From contig NZ_JMPS01000069.1 of assembly GCF_000735455.1 (NCBI RefSeq), forward strand, positions 1-64,000: a DNA stretch of 64,000 nt, given 5' to 3'. This stretch comes from Yokenella regensburgei ATCC 49455 (lineage in GTDB: Bacteria > Pseudomonadota > Gammaproteobacteria > Enterobacterales > Enterobacteriaceae). Positions 1 to 10,202 of the stretch are shown here, in pieces. Made by a program: the position numbers and the translations under genes. The notes beneath the pieces are model-generated. The model was given only the letters and a program-made list of their open reading frames with translations. It had not been told where the DNA came from and did not search any database. Each line of letters starts with the position of its first letter. Position 1 is the first letter of the stretch.

Positions 1-153
1 GTTCCGCTATCGTTTTTGTACGAATGTTATACAGATGCAGTGTAACAAAATGAGTATTCATCATTAAGGAATAGATTTTGATATCAAATGATTAATTAAT
101 CATCAATTGAGAACCTCATCTGATGGATTTACGACGGATAATCACCTACATTA

Positions 154-169
154 TGTGACATGGATCACA
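154..169. promoter_or_regulatory. CRP operator upstream of flhDC
   Basis: The site reads TGTGA, six bases, then TCACA, a perfect match to the CRP-cAMP core. Its centre lies about 71 bases before the transcription start inferred from the promoter at 198-226, much as at E. coli flhDC, where CRP activates transcription. The link to catabolite control of motility is inferred from that similarity. Confidence 0.85.
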
Positions 170-197
170 TTTTTTTCAAAAGTTTCACAAGGCCACA

Positions 198-226
198 TTG
201 TATGTGTCAGAACTGACGAGTAGAGT
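198..226 (+). promoter_or_regulatory. flhDC class I promoter
   Basis: A -35-like TTGTAT (198-203) and a -10-like TAGAGT (221-226) are separated by 17 bases, giving a start near 233 and a leader of roughly 210 bases. That matches the long regulated flhDC leader of E. coli. Both hexamers are weak, as expected for a promoter needing CRP. The rest of 1-444 shows no credible gene; a 63-codon open frame at 275-466 overlaps flhD and has no family resemblance. Confidence 0.6.
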
Positions 227-236
227 TGCGTCGAAT

Positions 237-250
237 TAGGAAAAATCTTA
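237..250. promoter_or_regulatory. RcsAB box in the flhDC leader
   Basis: TAGGAAAAATCTTA is, as I remember it, the same sequence as the E. coli flhDC RcsAB box and lies just downstream of the inferred start. RcsB with RcsA represses flhDC here in E. coli, linking envelope stress to loss of motility. Confidence 0.75.
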
Positions 251-444
251 GTTATTTGTAAGAAATGTTTAAAATTGTCAGGTTATCTTCCCTACATGAG
301 GAAGGCTGACAAAAAGGCAAGGACGCATTGCCTAAGTCAACTATGCATTTTGGCCGTTTCTTTTTTTACCGGGTTTTTTCCGGCGACATCACGGGGTGCG
401 GTCACACCGCATAAAATAATGGTTGGTCATTCGGGATGGGAAAA

Positions 445-795
445 ATGCATACATCCGAGTTGCTAAAACATATTTATGACATCAATTTGTCATACTTACT
501 TCTTGCACAGCGTCTTATCAGTCAGGATAAAGCTTCCGCCATGTTCCGTCTCGGCATCAACGAGGAGATGGCAACAACACTGGGTGAGCTTACACTCCCG
601 CAAATGGTCAAGCTAGCAGAAACAAACCAGTTGGTTTGCCAGTTCCGCTTCGACAGTCATCAAACAATTACTCAGTTGACACAAGAGTCTCGTGTTGACG
701 ACCTGCAGCAAATTCACACCGGGATCCTGCTCTCGACCCGCCTGCTGAAAGAAGCCAGCCAGTCTGACGAATCAGCACGTAAGAAAAGGGCCTGA
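445..795 (+). CDS. flhD: Flagellar master regulator subunit FlhD
   Basis: FlhD pairs with FlhC as the FlhD4C2 activator of class 2 flagellar promoters. The 116-residue product is nearly identical to E. coli FlhD over the opening [19 protein letters not shown] and the middle of the protein. I chose the ATG at 445 because a GGGATGGG ribosome-binding site ends four bases before it. An in-frame ATG at 436 would add three residues but lies inside that site. The C-terminal 20 residues vary most from E. coli. flhC follows after two bases, so the pair is cotranscribed. Control is through the CRP site, promoter and RcsAB box upstream. Confidence 0.97.
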   Translation: MHTSELLKHIYDINLSYLLLAQRLISQDKASAMFRLGINEEMATTLGELTLPQMVKLAETNQLVCQFRFDSHQTITQLTQESRVDDLQQIHTGILLSTRLLKEASQSDESARKKRA

Positions 796-797
796 CG

Positions 798-1376
798 ATG
801 AGTGAAAAAAGCATTGTCCAGGAAGCCCGCGATATTCAGTTGGCTATGGAACTGATTACGCTCGGCGCTCGCTTGCAGATGCTGGAAAGTGAAACTCAGC
901 TGAGCCGTGGTCGTCTGATTCGCCTGTACAAAGAGCTTCGTGGTAGCCCGCCGCCGAAAGGTATGCTGCCGTTCTCCACCGACTGGTTCATGACCTGGGA
1001 ACAAAACATACATTCATCAATGTTTTGTAATGCCTGGCAGTACCTGTTGAAAACCGGGTTGTGCAGCGGTGTTGACGCCGTTATCAAAGCCTATCGCCTA
1101 TATCTGGAACAGTGCCCGCAAGAGGAACAGGGGCCATTACTGGCTCTGACTCGTGCCTGGACACTGGTGCGTTTTGTTGAGAGCGGCATGTTAGAACTGT
1201 CGCATTGCAACTCCTGTGGGGGGAATTTTATCACCCACGCACACCAGCCGGTCGGTAGCTTTGTCTGCAGTCTGTGCCAGCCGCCATCCCGCGCCGTAAA
1301 AAGACGTAAACTTTCTGCCAGTCTTGCCGATATTACTCCACAACTGCTGGATGAACAGATAGGTCAGGCTGTTTGA
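798..1376 (+). CDS. flhC: Flagellar master regulator subunit FlhC
   Basis: FlhC is the DNA-contacting partner of FlhD. The protein has 192 residues, the family length. The four zinc-binding cysteines are present as C137-x2-C140 and C157-x2-C160 near the C-terminus, where the zinc site of E. coli FlhC lies. The start at 798 lies two bases after the flhD stop, showing translational coupling. A strong intrinsic terminator at 1401-1433 closes the flhDC operon before motA. Nothing unusual is seen. Confidence 0.97.
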   Translation: MSEKSIVQEARDIQLAMELITLGARLQMLESETQLSRGRLIRLYKELRGSPPPKGMLPFSTDWFMTWEQNIHSSMFCNAWQYLLKTGLCSGVDAVIKAYRLYLEQCPQEEQGPLLALTRAWTLVRFVESGMLELSHCNSCGGNFITHAHQPVGSFVCSLCQPPSRAVKRRKLSASLADITPQLLDEQIGQAV

Positions 1377-1400
1377 CCTTGACGGCGTGGACAACACTCC

Positions 1401-1433
1401 AGCAGCGGTAAGCAATTACCGCTGCTTTTTTTT
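1401..1433 (+). terminator. flhDC terminator
   Basis: A perfect 11-bp stem (AGCAGCGGTAA and its complement) with a four-base loop is followed by a run of eight T. It separates flhDC from the motA operon, which therefore needs its own promoter in about 1434-1486. Confidence 0.92.
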
Positions 1434-1500
1434 GCCCCTCTGTCAGGTTTTCTCTGACGCTGTTCATTCTTGCCTTAGTCAACACTGGAAGGATGATGTC

Positions 1501-2394
1501 GTGCTTATCTTATTAGGTTACCTGGTTGTTATCGGTACAGTTTTCGGTGGTTATGCCATGACCGGCGGGCACCTTGGGGCACTTTATCAACCAGCGGAGC
1601 TCATTATCATCGGCGGTGCGGGGATCGGGGCGTTTATCGTTGGTAACAACGGTAAAGCTATCAAGGGTACCGTGAAGGCGCTGCCGCTGCTGTTTCGCCG
1701 TTCAAAGTACACCAAGTCCATGTACATGGATCTGCTGGCGCTGCTCTATCGCCTGATGGCCAAGTCTCGCCAGCAGGGGATGTTCTCGCTGGAGCGGGAT
1801 ATTGAAAACCCGAAAGAGAGCGAGATTTTTGCAAGCTACCCGCGCATTCTCGCCGACAGCATTATGCTCGATTTTATCGTCGACTATCTGCGTCTCATCA
1901 TCAGCGGCAACATGAACACCTTCGAAATTGAAGCGCTGATGGATGAAGAAATTGAAACCCATGAAAGCGAAGCCGAAGTGCCGGCGAACAGCCTGGCGCT
2001 GGTGGGGGACTCTCTCCCGGCGTTTGGTATCGTTGCGGCGGTCATGGGGGTGGTTCATGCGCTGGCGTCTGCCGACCGTCCGGCCGCAGAGCTGGGTTCG
2101 CTGATTGCCCATGCGATGGTGGGGACGTTCCTCGGTATTTTGCTGGCGTATGGTTTTATCTCCCCGCTGGCAAGCGTTCTGCGTCAAAAAAGCGCGGAAA
2201 CCACCAAGATGATGCAGTGCGTCAAAATCACGTTGCTGTCGAATCTTAACGGCTATGCGCCGCCAATTGCCGTCGAGTTTGGGCGTAAAACCCTGTACTC
2301 CAGCGAGCGTCCGTCCTTCATCGAACTGGAAGAGCACGTGCGTGCAGTACGTAACCCGACGGCGCAGCAACAGACTACGACCGAGGACGCATGA
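1501..2394 (+). CDS. motA: Flagellar stator protein MotA
   Basis: MotA and MotB form the proton-driven stator of the flagellar motor in the inner membrane. The start is the GTG at 1501 ([10 protein letters not shown], initiated as Met), preceded by GGAAGGA seven bases upstream. This gives 297 residues against 295 in E. coli. An open frame reaches back to 1387, but it crosses the flhDC terminator and cannot be the real start. Four hydrophobic segments are visible: two near the N-terminus, and a pair around [16 protein letters not shown] and [16 protein letters not shown], which carry the conserved prolines. The charged cytoplasmic loop [16 protein letters not shown] contacts the rotor. The TGA overlaps the ATG of motB. 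Confidence 0.97.
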   Translation: MLILLGYLVVIGTVFGGYAMTGGHLGALYQPAELIIIGGAGIGAFIVGNNGKAIKGTVKALPLLFRRSKYTKSMYMDLLALLYRLMAKSRQQGMFSLERDIENPKESEIFASYPRILADSIMLDFIVDYLRLIISGNMNTFEIEALMDEEIETHESEAEVPANSLALVGDSLPAFGIVAAVMGVVHALASADRPAAELGSLIAHAMVGTFLGILLAYGFISPLASVLRQKSAETTKMMQCVKITLLSNLNGYAPPIAVEFGRKTLYSSERPSFIELEEHVRAVRNPTAQQQTTTEDA

Positions 2395-3320
2395 AAAATC
2401 AGGCGCATCCTATCGTCGTTGTTAAACGGCGCAAACACAAAGGGCATGCGAATCATGCCCACGGATCCTGGAAAATTGCTTATGCCGACTTTATGACGGC
2501 GATGATGGCGTTCTTCCTCGTGATGTGGCTCATCTCTATTTCAAGCCCGAAAGAGCTGATTCAGATTGCTGAGTATTTTCGTACCCCGCTGGCGACGGCG
2601 ATCACCGGCGGTCCTCGGGTATCCAATAGTGAAAGCCCGATCCCTGGCGGCGGTGATGACTTCACCCAGCAGCAGGGGGAAGTGAATAAACAGCCGAATA
2701 TCGATGATCTGAAAAAACGCATGGAGCAGAGCCGCCTGCAGAAAATTCGTGGCGAACTCGATCAATTGATTGAATCCGATCCGAAGCTGAAAGCGCTGCG
2801 TCCACACCTGAAGATCGATCTGGTGCAGGAAGGTCTGCGTATTCAGATTATCGATAGCCAGAACCGGCCCATGTTTAAAACCGGCAGCGCAGAAGTTGAG
2901 CCCTATATGCGCGATATTCTGCGTGCCATTGCGCCGGTTCTGAACGAAATACCGAACAAAATCAGCCTCTCGGGTCATACCGATGATTTCCCGTACGCCA
3001 ACGGCGATCGGGGTTACAGCAACTGGGAACTGTCCGCAGAACGTGCCAATGCGTCACGTCGCGAGCTGGTCGCCGGGGGGCTTGATGATGGCAAAGTGCT
3101 GCGCGTAGTCGGGATGGCAAACACCATGCGTCTTAGCGATCGCGGCGGCGACGATGCTATCAACCGTCGTATTAGTTTGTTGGTGCTTAACCAGCAGGCC
3201 GAACAGGCGATTTTGCATGAAAATGCGGAAAGCCAGAACGAACCTTTAAGCGTATTACAGCAGCCAGCGGCGGTCCCGCCGGCAGCCGGTCCCACATCGC
3301 CACAAGCCATTCAGAGGTGA
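2391..3320 (+). CDS. motB: Flagellar stator protein MotB
   Basis: MotB is the proton-channel and peptidoglycan-anchoring stator partner. The 309 residues include one N-terminal membrane helix with the proton-binding aspartate D33 in [17 protein letters not shown]; it is D32 in E. coli, where the protein is one residue shorter. A C-terminal OmpA-like peptidoglycan-binding domain covers roughly residues 150-270, with the motif [19 protein letters not shown]. The start overlaps the motA stop by four bases. The Pro/Ala-rich tail after residue 280 varies among species. Confidence 0.97.
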   Translation: MKNQAHPIVVVKRRKHKGHANHAHGSWKIAYADFMTAMMAFFLVMWLISISSPKELIQIAEYFRTPLATAITGGPRVSNSESPIPGGGDDFTQQQGEVNKQPNIDDLKKRMEQSRLQKIRGELDQLIESDPKLKALRPHLKIDLVQEGLRIQIIDSQNRPMFKTGSAEVEPYMRDILRAIAPVLNEIPNKISLSGHTDDFPYANGDRGYSNWELSAERANASRRELVAGGLDDGKVLRVVGMANTMRLSDRGGDDAINRRISLLVLNQQAEQAILHENAESQNEPLSVLQQPAAVPPAAGPTSPQAIQR

Positions 3321-3324
3321 TAGC

Positions 3325-5358
3325 GTGAGCATGGATATCAGCGATTTTTACCAGACGTTTTTTGATGAAGCCGACGAGCTGTTGGCGGATATGGAGCAAC
3401 ACCTGCTGGATCTGGTTCCAGAAGCACCTGACTCGGAGCAGATGAACGCGATTTTCCGCGCGGCACACTCCATTAAAGGAGGGGCTGGCACCTTCGGATT
3501 CACCGTCCTGCAGGAGACCACGCACCTGATGGAAAACCTGCTGGATGACGCGCGGCGCGGTGAGATGCAGCTCAACACCGACATTATCAACCTGTTTTTG
3601 GAAACGAAAGATATTATGCAGGAACAGCTCGACGCCTATAAAAGCTCCCAGGAGCCGGATGCTGCCAGCTTTGAATACATCTGCAATGCCCTGCGCCAGC
3701 TGGCGCTCGAGGCCAAAGGAGAAAGCGCTGCGCCGGCAGTCAGCGGCGCAAAACTGACCGTGGTCGACGCCGATGACGATGCAGCGGTTAATGCGGATGC
3801 CGGAGAAGGCAAACTGCGCATTATCCTGTCACGCCTGAAGCCCGGCGAGCCGGATATGCTACAGGAAGAACTCAGTAACCTTGCGCAGCTGAGCCAGGTG
3901 GAAAAAACCGACGATACGCTGGCGGCAACGCTCGACGGCAGCGTCGACCAGGACGATATCGTCGCGGTGCTGTGCTTTGTTATTGAAGCCGATCAGATTG
4001 CTTTCGAAACCGCCTCGACGGCCGTTGCCGTTGTTGACGAGCCGGTTGAAGAGAAGACCGCCGAAACCGCGGTTGTGGTTGCGGAGCCTGCGGCTACTGC
4101 CCCGACGCTGAAGCCTGCGGCAAAAGATCAGGCGCCAGCAGCACGTGAAAAACCGGCGGCCCGCGCCAGTGAATCCACCAGTATCCGCGTGGCGGTAGAA
4201 AAAGTGGACCAGCTGATCAACCTCGTCGGCGAACTGGTTATTACCCAGTCGATGCTGGCCCAGCGTTCAAACGAGCTGGATCCGGTACAACACGGCGACC
4301 TCATCACCAGCATGGGCCAGCTGCAACGTAACGCCCGGGATCTGCAGGAATCGGTGATGTCGATTCGTATGATGCCGATGGAATATGTCTTCAGCCGCTT
4401 CCCGCGCCTGGTGCGAGACCTGGCCAGCAAGCTGGGTAAACAGGTAGAACTCACCCAGATGGGCAGCTCGACGGAACTTGATAAGAGCCTTATCGAACGC
4501 ATTATCGATCCGTTAACGCACCTGGTACGTAACAGTCTTGACCACGGCATCGAACTGCCGGAGGCGCGCATGGCTGCCGGGAAATCCGCGGTGGGCAATC
4601 TGGTGCTGTCGGCGGAACACCAGGGCGGCAACATCTGTATTGAAGTGACCGACGATGGCGCGGGCCTCAACCGCGAACGTATTCTGGCGAAAGCGATTTC
4701 TCAGGGCATGGCGGTCAACGAAAACATGACCGATGACGAGGTCGGGATGCTGATTTTCGCCCCGGGCTTCTCCACCGCCGAGCAGGTGACCGACGTTTCT
4801 GGCCGCGGCGTTGGTATGGACGTGGTGAAACGAAACATCCAGGAGATGGGCGGACACGTCGAAATTCAGTCAAGACAGGGGCAGGGAACGACGATTCGCA
4901 TTCTGCTGCCGCTGACGCTGGCTATTCTCGACGGTATGTCGGTGAAGGTCAGCGGCGAAGTCTTTATTCTGCCGCTCAATGCGGTAATGGAATCTCTGCA
5001 GCCGCGTGAAGAAGATCTTCATCCGCTGGCCGGCGGCGAGCGCGTGCTGGAAGTGCGCGGTGAATATCTGCCGCTGGTGGAACTGTGGAAAGTATTCGAC
5101 GTCGACGGCGCCAATACTGAACCGACGCAGGGGATTGTGGTTATCCTGCAAAGCGCCGGTCGTCGCTACGCGCTGCTGGTGGATCAGCTGATTGGTCAGC
5201 ACCAGGTGGTAGTGAAAAACCTCGAAAGTAACTACCGCAAAGTGCCGGGTATCTCCGCGGCGACCATCCTGGGTGACGGTAGCGTTGCGCTTATCGTCGA
5301 TGTCTCCGCGCTGCAGAGCATTAATCGTGAACAACGTGTGGCGTACACAGCCGCCTGA
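3325..5358 (+). CDS. cheA: Chemotaxis histidine kinase CheA
   Basis: CheA autophosphorylates and passes phosphate to CheY and CheB within receptor arrays. The GTG start gives 677 residues against 654 in E. coli. P1 carries the phosphorylated H48 in [16 protein letters not shown]2 follows, then a long Ala/Val/Pro/Glu-rich linker (about residues 228-285), then the P3 dimerisation domain. The P4 kinase domain has N box [12 protein letters not shown]1 DDGAGL, F box FAPGFSTAE and G2 [10 protein letters not shown] CheW-like P5 ends the protein. An in-frame ATG at 3616 (residue 98) matches the start of the short form CheA-S in E. coli. The extra length sits mostly in the linker. Confidence 0.97.
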   Translation: MSMDISDFYQTFFDEADELLADMEQHLLDLVPEAPDSEQMNAIFRAAHSIKGGAGTFGFTVLQETTHLMENLLDDARRGEMQLNTDIINLFLETKDIMQEQLDAYKSSQEPDAASFEYICNALRQLALEAKGESAAPAVSGAKLTVVDADDDAAVNADAGEGKLRIILSRLKPGEPDMLQEELSNLAQLSQVEKTDDTLAATLDGSVDQDDIVAVLCFVIEADQIAFETASTAVAVVDEPVEEKTAETAVVVAEPAATAPTLKPAAKDQAPAAREKPAARASESTSIRVAVEKVDQLINLVGELVITQSMLAQRSNELDPVQHGDLITSMGQLQRNARDLQESVMSIRMMPMEYVFSRFPRLVRDLASKLGKQVELTQMGSSTELDKSLIERIIDPLTHLVRNSLDHGIELPEARMAAGKSAVGNLVLSAEHQGGNICIEVTDDGAGLNRERILAKAISQGMAVNENMTDDEVGMLIFAPGFSTAEQVTDVSGRGVGMDVVKRNIQEMGGHVEIQSRQGQGTTIRILLPLTLAILDGMSVKVSGEVFILPLNAVMESLQPREEDLHPLAGGERVLEVRGEYLPLVELWKVFDVDGANTEPTQGIVVILQSAGRRYALLVDQLIGQHQVVVKNLESNYRKVPGISAATILGDGSVALIVDVSALQSINREQRVAYTAA

Positions 5359-5378
5359 ATGAGTTAGAAGGTAATAAC

Positions 5379-5879
5379 ATGACCGGTATGAGCACTGTAA
5401 CAAAACTGGCAGGCGAGCCATCGGGCCAGGAGTTTTTGGTCTTCACGCTTGGCGATGAAGAGTACGGTATCGATATCCTGAAAGTGCAGGAAATTCGTGG
5501 CTACGATCAGGTAACGCGTATTGCCAATACCCCGAGCTTTATCAAAGGGGTCACCAACCTGCGCGGCGTTATCGTGCCAATCGTCGACCTGCGCGTGAAG
5601 TTCTGCCAGGAAGAGGTGGATTACGATGAGAACACGGTCGTTATCGTGTTAAATCTGAGCCAGCGCGTGGTGGGTATCGTGGTTGACGGCGTTTCTGACG
5701 TGCTGTCGCTCGCCGCCGACCAGATCCGTCCGGCGCCGGAGTTTGCCGTCACCCTTTCCACCGAGTACCTGACCGGCCTCGGAGCGCTCGGTGAACGTAT
5801 GCTGATTCTGGTTAACATCGAGAAGCTGTTGAACAGTGACGAGATGGCCCTGATTGACGCTGCGGCCCACGTTGCCTGA
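5379..5879 (+). CDS. cheW: Chemotaxis coupling protein CheW
   Basis: CheW links receptors to CheA in the polar array. The 166 residues are close to E. coli CheW (167) throughout, for example [20 protein letters not shown] and [14 protein letters not shown]. The gene follows cheA by 20 bases and has an AAGG ribosome-binding site. The terminator at 5886-5908 begins seven bases after the stop, so the motAB-cheAW operon ends here. Confidence 0.97.
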   Translation: MTGMSTVTKLAGEPSGQEFLVFTLGDEEYGIDILKVQEIRGYDQVTRIANTPSFIKGVTNLRGVIVPIVDLRVKFCQEEVDYDENTVVIVLNLSQRVVGIVVDGVSDVLSLAADQIRPAPEFAVTLSTEYLTGLGALGERMLILVNIEKLLNSDEMALIDAAAHVA

Positions 5880-5885
5880 CCCAAC

Positions 5886-5908
5886 GCCCCGCTTCGGCGG
5901 GGCTTTTT
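5886..5908 (+). terminator. motAB-cheAW operon terminator
   Basis: A GC-rich 7-bp stem (GCCCCGC and GCGGGGC) with a TTCG tetraloop is followed by five T. The tetraloop makes this a strong intrinsic terminator. Confidence 0.93.
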
Positions 5909-5955
5909 GTCTCTGCCTCAATGTACCAAAGTGCAATTTTCCTTGCTCCCGCCTT

Positions 5956-5982
5956 TAAAGTTCTTTCCCGGTATGCCGATAA
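5956..5982 (+). promoter_or_regulatory. Sigma-28 (FliA) class 3 promoter of tar
   Basis: TAAAGTTC (5956-5963), an 11-base spacer and GCCGATAA (5975-5982) match the FliA consensus in both elements, with the second one perfect. It lies 31 bases before the tar start. It should drive tar, tap, cheR, cheB, cheY and cheZ, as in E. coli. Confidence 0.93.
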
Positions 5983-6013
5983 CACCGTTAATAAATAATA
6001 GAAAAGGTGTTGT

Positions 6014-7678
6014 ATGTTGAACCGTATCCGAGTTGTCACATTGTTGATGTTGGTGCTGGTTGTCTTCGCACTCCTTCAACTGCTATCTGGTGGTTTTTTA
6101 TTTTCTTCCCTACAACAAAACCAGCAAAGCTTTGTGCTTTCTAACGAACTGCGCACCCAGCAAACTGAATTAAGTAAAACCTGGGAGCTGATGCTGCAAA
6201 CCCGAATTAACCTGAGCCGCTCGTCCGCCCGCATGATGATGGATGCTGCGAATCAGCAGAGCAGCGCTAAAACAGAACTGCTGAAAAACGCCCGACTGAC
6301 GCTTGCCGAAGCCGAAAAACATTACGATGCGTTCAGCAAAGCGGCGCAGCCGGAATCGATGAATGAAGTCACCCAGGTAGTGAATTCGCGTTATCAGCAA
6401 TACCACGCGGCGTTGAGCGAACTGATTGCCTTCCTCGACGGCGGCAACATGGATGCCTATTTTGCCCAACCGACGCAGGGAAGGCAGAACGCACTGGGTG
6501 AAGCGATGACCCAATTCGCAGCCCGCAGCGAAGCGCTGTATCAGCAAAACTATACTGCCAGCGGCCAGGACTACCGCTTTGCTCAATGGCAACTGGCGAT
6601 TCTTGCCGTGGTGCTGGTGGTGGTGCTGATCGCCGTATGGGCCGGAGTACGGCATATCCTGCTGAATCCGCTTGCGAAAGTGATGCATCAGCTGCGCCAG
6701 ATCGCCAGCGGTGATCTGACCACCTCGCTGTCGCTACCGGGACGCAACGAAATTGCTGAACTGGCGGGCACCGTCAACCATATGCAGCATTCGCTTATCG
6801 ATACCGTGACCCGGGTGCGTGGAGGTACCGACGCTATTTATACCGGGACCAGCGAAATTGCGCTCGGTAACACCGACCTCTCTTCCCGCACCGAACAGCA
6901 GGCGTCGGCGCTCGAGGAGACTGCCGCCAGCATGGAGCAGCTTACCGCCACCGTGAAGCAGAACGCCGATAACGCGCGTCAGGCGTCGCAGTTGGCGAAG
7001 AGCGCCTCGGAAACCGCCGATCGCGGTGGCCGGGTGGTCGATGGCGTGGTGAAAACTATGCACGAGATTGCCGGTAGTTCACAGAAAATCGCCGACATTA
7101 TCAGCGTTATCGACGGTATTGCATTCCAGACCAACATCCTGGCGCTGAACGCCGCCGTTGAAGCCGCCCGCGCCGGCGAGCAGGGGCGTGGTTTTGCGGT
7201 CGTTGCCGGGGAAGTCCGTAATCTGGCGAGCCGTAGCGCCCAGGCGGCCAAAGAGATCAAAACCCTGATTGAGGATTCAGTGTCGCGTGTCGATACCGGC
7301 TCGACGCTGGTAGAAAGCGCCGGGGAAACCATGCGCGAGATCGTGAATGCGGTAACGCGCGTGACCGACATTATGGGCGAGATTTCGTCCGCCTCTGATG
7401 AGCAGAGTCGCGGTATCGATCAGGTCGCGCTGGCGGTGTCGGAAATGGATCGCGTCACCCAGCAGAACGCCGCGCTGGTGCAGGAATCTGCCGCCGCTGC
7501 GGCAGCGCTGGAGGAGCAGGCGAGCCGTCTCACTCAGGCCGTGGCCGCTTTCCAGCTGAATCATGCGAAAAGCAAAAAAAATAGTACTTATAAGGTGCAG
7601 CAACCGGAAGCCGCGCCGATAACGTTACGTTCGCCTGGTGCTACATCGGGCAGCGACGCTAATTGGGAAACATTTTAA
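6014..7678 (+). CDS. tar: Aspartate chemoreceptor Tar
   Basis: This is a methyl-accepting chemotaxis protein of 554 residues (E. coli Tar 553). A membrane helix (about 7-30), a periplasmic four-helix ligand domain, a second helix (about 190-212), a HAMP domain and a cytoplasmic signalling hairpin are visible. The aspartate-binding residues of E. coli Tar are at the same numbers: R64, R69, R73 and T154. The signalling tip ([20 protein letters not shown]) is intact. The protein ends in NWETF, the pentapeptide that tethers CheR and CheB. It follows the sigma-28 promoter directly. Specificity for aspartate is inferred from the residues; the rest of the ligand domain differs substantially from E. 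coli. Confidence 0.95.
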   Translation: MLNRIRVVTLLMLVLVVFALLQLLSGGFLFSSLQQNQQSFVLSNELRTQQTELSKTWELMLQTRINLSRSSARMMMDAANQQSSAKTELLKNARLTLAEAEKHYDAFSKAAQPESMNEVTQVVNSRYQQYHAALSELIAFLDGGNMDAYFAQPTQGRQNALGEAMTQFAARSEALYQQNYTASGQDYRFAQWQLAILAVVLVVVLIAVWAGVRHILLNPLAKVMHQLRQIASGDLTTSLSLPGRNEIAELAGTVNHMQHSLIDTVTRVRGGTDAIYTGTSEIALGNTDLSSRTEQQASALEETAASMEQLTATVKQNADNARQASQLAKSASETADRGGRVVDGVVKTMHEIAGSSQKIADIISVIDGIAFQTNILALNAAVEAARAGEQGRGFAVVAGEVRNLASRSAQAAKEIKTLIEDSVSRVDTGSTLVESAGETMREIVNAVTRVTDIMGEISSASDEQSRGIDQVALAVSEMDRVTQQNAALVQESAAAAAALEEQASRLTQAVAAFQLNHAKSKKNSTYKVQQPEAAPITLRSPGATSGSDANWETF

Positions 7679-7714
7679 TAATTTTGGCATTGTGCCGTGA
7701 ACCGGGGAATGGGG

Positions 7715-9313
7715 ATGTTTAATCGAATTCGAATCTCGACCACATTATTTGTGATTTTGATTATCTGCGGTCTGTTGCAGGTGGGTAGCAACGGGCTGTC
7801 GTTCTGGGCATTCCGCGATGGGTTCCATAGTCTGCAGCAGGTTGAGCACAGTAACGAACAGCGCACACAGCTGGCTCAGATGCGCTCGGTACTGCTGCAG
7901 GCAAGCGTGGCGCTGAATAAGGCGGGCACGCTGACGGCACTGAGTTACCCGGCTGATGACGTTAAGTCATTGATTGCTAATGCGCGCGCTGCGCTGCATG
8001 AATCAGAAAGTCTGCTGAAGACGTTTGTCGCGGTTCCGGCGATGAATCCGGAAGGCCAGCGCCTGATGGACGAGACGCAAAAAACCTACAGCGCCTGGCA
8101 CGATGATCTGACGCACCAGCTGACCTGGCTTGAGAATAATCAGCTGTCGGACTTTATGTCGGCGCCGGTGGAGAAATCGCAACAGCAGTTTGATGACAAC
8201 TTCAGCGCCTGGCAGCAGCACATTAATCTGTTCGTCGATAACGCCGGACGGGAAGGGCAGAGCAACTACCATCGCTCGGCGGTCATATTTGTCACTGTAC
8301 TCATCCTCGCGGCGCTTATCACCAGTGCATCGCTGTGGTGGTCACGCAAAATGATCGTTCAGCCACTGGCTATCGTCAGCAGCCACTTTGCAAGCATTGC
8401 TCAGGGGAATCTGGCGCGTCCGATAGCGGTTTTCGGACGTAATGAAATCTCTGCCATCTTTGCCGGGCTGAAGGCGATGCAGACCGCGCTGCGCGATACG
8501 GTAAGCCAGGTGCGTACCGGCAGCTACGCGATGCATACCGGGATTTCGGAGATTGTGGCCGGTAACAACGACCTTTCTTCACGTACCGAGCAGCAGGCGT
8601 CGTCGCTTGCGGAAACGGCCGCCAGTATGGAACAGCTTACCGCAACCGTTGGACAGAACGCCGATAACGCGCGTCAGGCATCAAAACTTGCCAGCAACGC
8701 CGCCGAAACCGCCCGCCGTGGTGGCGACCAGGCGTCGCACGTGGCGGAGACGATGCAGGGGATCGCGACCAGCTCGCAGAAGATTGGCGACATTATCAGC
8801 GTGATAGACGGCATCGCTTTCCAGACCAACATTCTGGCACTGAACGCGGCGGTAGAAGCGGCGCGTGCTGGTGAACAGGGTCGCGGTTTCGCGGTTGTCG
8901 CCGGAGAAGTTCGAAACCTGGCAAGCCGCAGTGCCCAGGCGGCCAAAGAGATCAAAACCCTGATTGAAGAATCCGTGGCCCGCGTGCAGGAAGGCTCCGC
9001 CCGCGTCGACATGGCGGCGAACACCATGCAGGACATCGTGCAGTCGGTGACCCAGGTGAACGACATCATGGGCGAAATTGCCTCAGCTTCTGACGAACAG
9101 CGTCGCGGTATTGAGCAGGTGGCGCTGGCGGTAAGCCAGATGGATCAGGTAACCCAACAAAACGCCTCGCTGGTGGAAGAAGGGGCTGCGGCCACCGACC
9201 AGCTGGCAGGTCAGGCCGACAGGCTGACCGCACTGGTGTCGGTCTTCGAAATTGAAGAAAAAAATGTGACTCAGCATGACGTAACGGCTGGGCCTGTACC
9301 TGTTGTTTCCTGA
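7715..9313 (+). CDS. tap: Dipeptide chemoreceptor Tap
   Basis: This is a second chemoreceptor, of 532 residues, aligning with E. coli Tap (535) from MFNRIRISTTLF. I chose the ATG at 7715, preceded by GGGGAATGGGG; a GTG at 7697 would add six residues. The periplasmic domain keeps Tap features such as LNKAGTLTALSYPADD, and the tail ends in VVS. In E. coli Tap senses dipeptides through DppA and pyrimidines. There is no NWETF tail, so methylation must rely on Tar or another high-abundance receptor, as in E. coli. The signalling region shares long identical DNA with tar, including 35 bases (8933-8967 and 7238-7272). Confidence 0.93.
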   Translation: MFNRIRISTTLFVILIICGLLQVGSNGLSFWAFRDGFHSLQQVEHSNEQRTQLAQMRSVLLQASVALNKAGTLTALSYPADDVKSLIANARAALHESESLLKTFVAVPAMNPEGQRLMDETQKTYSAWHDDLTHQLTWLENNQLSDFMSAPVEKSQQQFDDNFSAWQQHINLFVDNAGREGQSNYHRSAVIFVTVLILAALITSASLWWSRKMIVQPLAIVSSHFASIAQGNLARPIAVFGRNEISAIFAGLKAMQTALRDTVSQVRTGSYAMHTGISEIVAGNNDLSSRTEQQASSLAETAASMEQLTATVGQNADNARQASKLASNAAETARRGGDQASHVAETMQGIATSSQKIGDIISVIDGIAFQTNILALNAAVEAARAGEQGRGFAVVAGEVRNLASRSAQAAKEIKTLIEESVARVQEGSARVDMAANTMQDIVQSVTQVNDIMGEIASASDEQRRGIEQVALAVSQMDQVTQQNASLVEEGAAATDQLAGQADRLTALVSVFEIEEKNVTQHDVTAGPVPVVS

Positions 9314-9332
9314 GTGGAATTAAGAAGGCGCT

Positions 9333-10202
9333 ATGACATCATCTCTGCCCACAGGGCAATCGTCGTTACTTATGCAGATGACGCAGCGCCTGGCGCTGTC
9401 CGACGCGCAGTTTCGTCGGATATGCCAACTGATTTACCAGCGCGCGGGCATCGTGCTGGCCGATCATAAGCGCGATATGGTTTACAACCGCCTGGTGCGT
9501 CGCTTGCGGACGCTGGGGCTGGAGGATTTTGGTCACTATCTGGGCATGCTGGAATCGAATCAGGACAATGCGGAGTGGCAGGCGTTTATTAACTCCCTGA
9601 CCACCAACCTGACGTCCTTTTTCCGTGAAGCCCACCACTTCCCGGTGCTGGCGGAGCACGCCCGTCGTCATCGTGGCGGTGAGTTCCGGGTGTGGAGCGC
9701 GGCGGCCTCGACCGGCGAAGAACCGTATTCGATTGCCCTGACGCTTGCCGACACGCTGGGTACGGCGCCGGGACGCTGGAAGGTCTTCGCGAGCGATATC
9801 GACACCGAGGTGCTGCAGAAAGCGCAAAGTGGCATCTACCGCCAGGAAGAGCTGAAAACGCTGTCGCAGCAGCAGCTTCAGCACTATTTCATGCGTGGGA
9901 CCGGCCCGCACAGCGGGCTGGTGCGCGTTCGACAGGAGCTCGCCAATTACGTTGAGTTCTCTTCGTTAAACCTGCTTGACCGTCACTACAACGTGCCGGG
10001 GCCGTTTGACGCCATCTTCTGCCGTAACGTAATGATTTATTTTGATAAAACGACTCAGCAAGAGATTCTGCGCCGTTTTGTTCCTCTGCTGAAGCCGGAC
10101 GGTTTGCTGTTTGCCGGCCACTCAGAGAATTTCAGCAATCTCGTGCGTGAGTTTAGCCTGCGTGGCCAGACGGTTTATGCGCTGAGTAAGGAAAGAGCAT
10201 GA
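9333..10202 (+). CDS. cheR: Chemoreceptor glutamate methyltransferase CheR
   Basis: CheR adds methyl groups from S-adenosylmethionine to receptor glutamates during adaptation. The 289 residues (E. coli 286) have the N-terminal helical domain and a Rossmann SAM-binding domain. Visible motifs are [19 protein letters not shown] (SAM motif I region) and [15 protein letters not shown]. It starts 19 bases after tap, and its stop overlaps the cheB start by four bases (ATGA). Confidence 0.97.
   Translation: MTSSLPTGQSSLLMQMTQRLALSDAQFRRICQLIYQRAGIVLADHKRDMVYNRLVRRLRTLGLEDFGHYLGMLESNQDNAEWQAFINSLTTNLTSFFREAHHFPVLAEHARRHRGGEFRVWSAAASTGEEPYSIALTLADTLGTAPGRWKVFASDIDTEVLQKAQSGIYRQEELKTLSQQQLQHYFMRGTGPHSGLVRVRQELANYVEFSSLNLLDRHYNVPGPFDAIFCRNVMIYFDKTTQQEILRRFVPLLKPDGLLFAGHSENFSNLVREFSLRGQTVYALSKERA

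Noticed and set aside
275-466. A 63-codon open frame in the flhD leader
   Set aside because: Overlaps flhD in another frame, lacks a ribosome-binding site and lies in the regulated untranslated leader.
1434-1486. A sigma-28 promoter for motA (TCAGGTTT with 11 bases to GTTCATTC)
   Set aside because: The first element is fair but the second matches GCCGATAA in only three positions; a class 3 promoter is expected here but I cannot place it.
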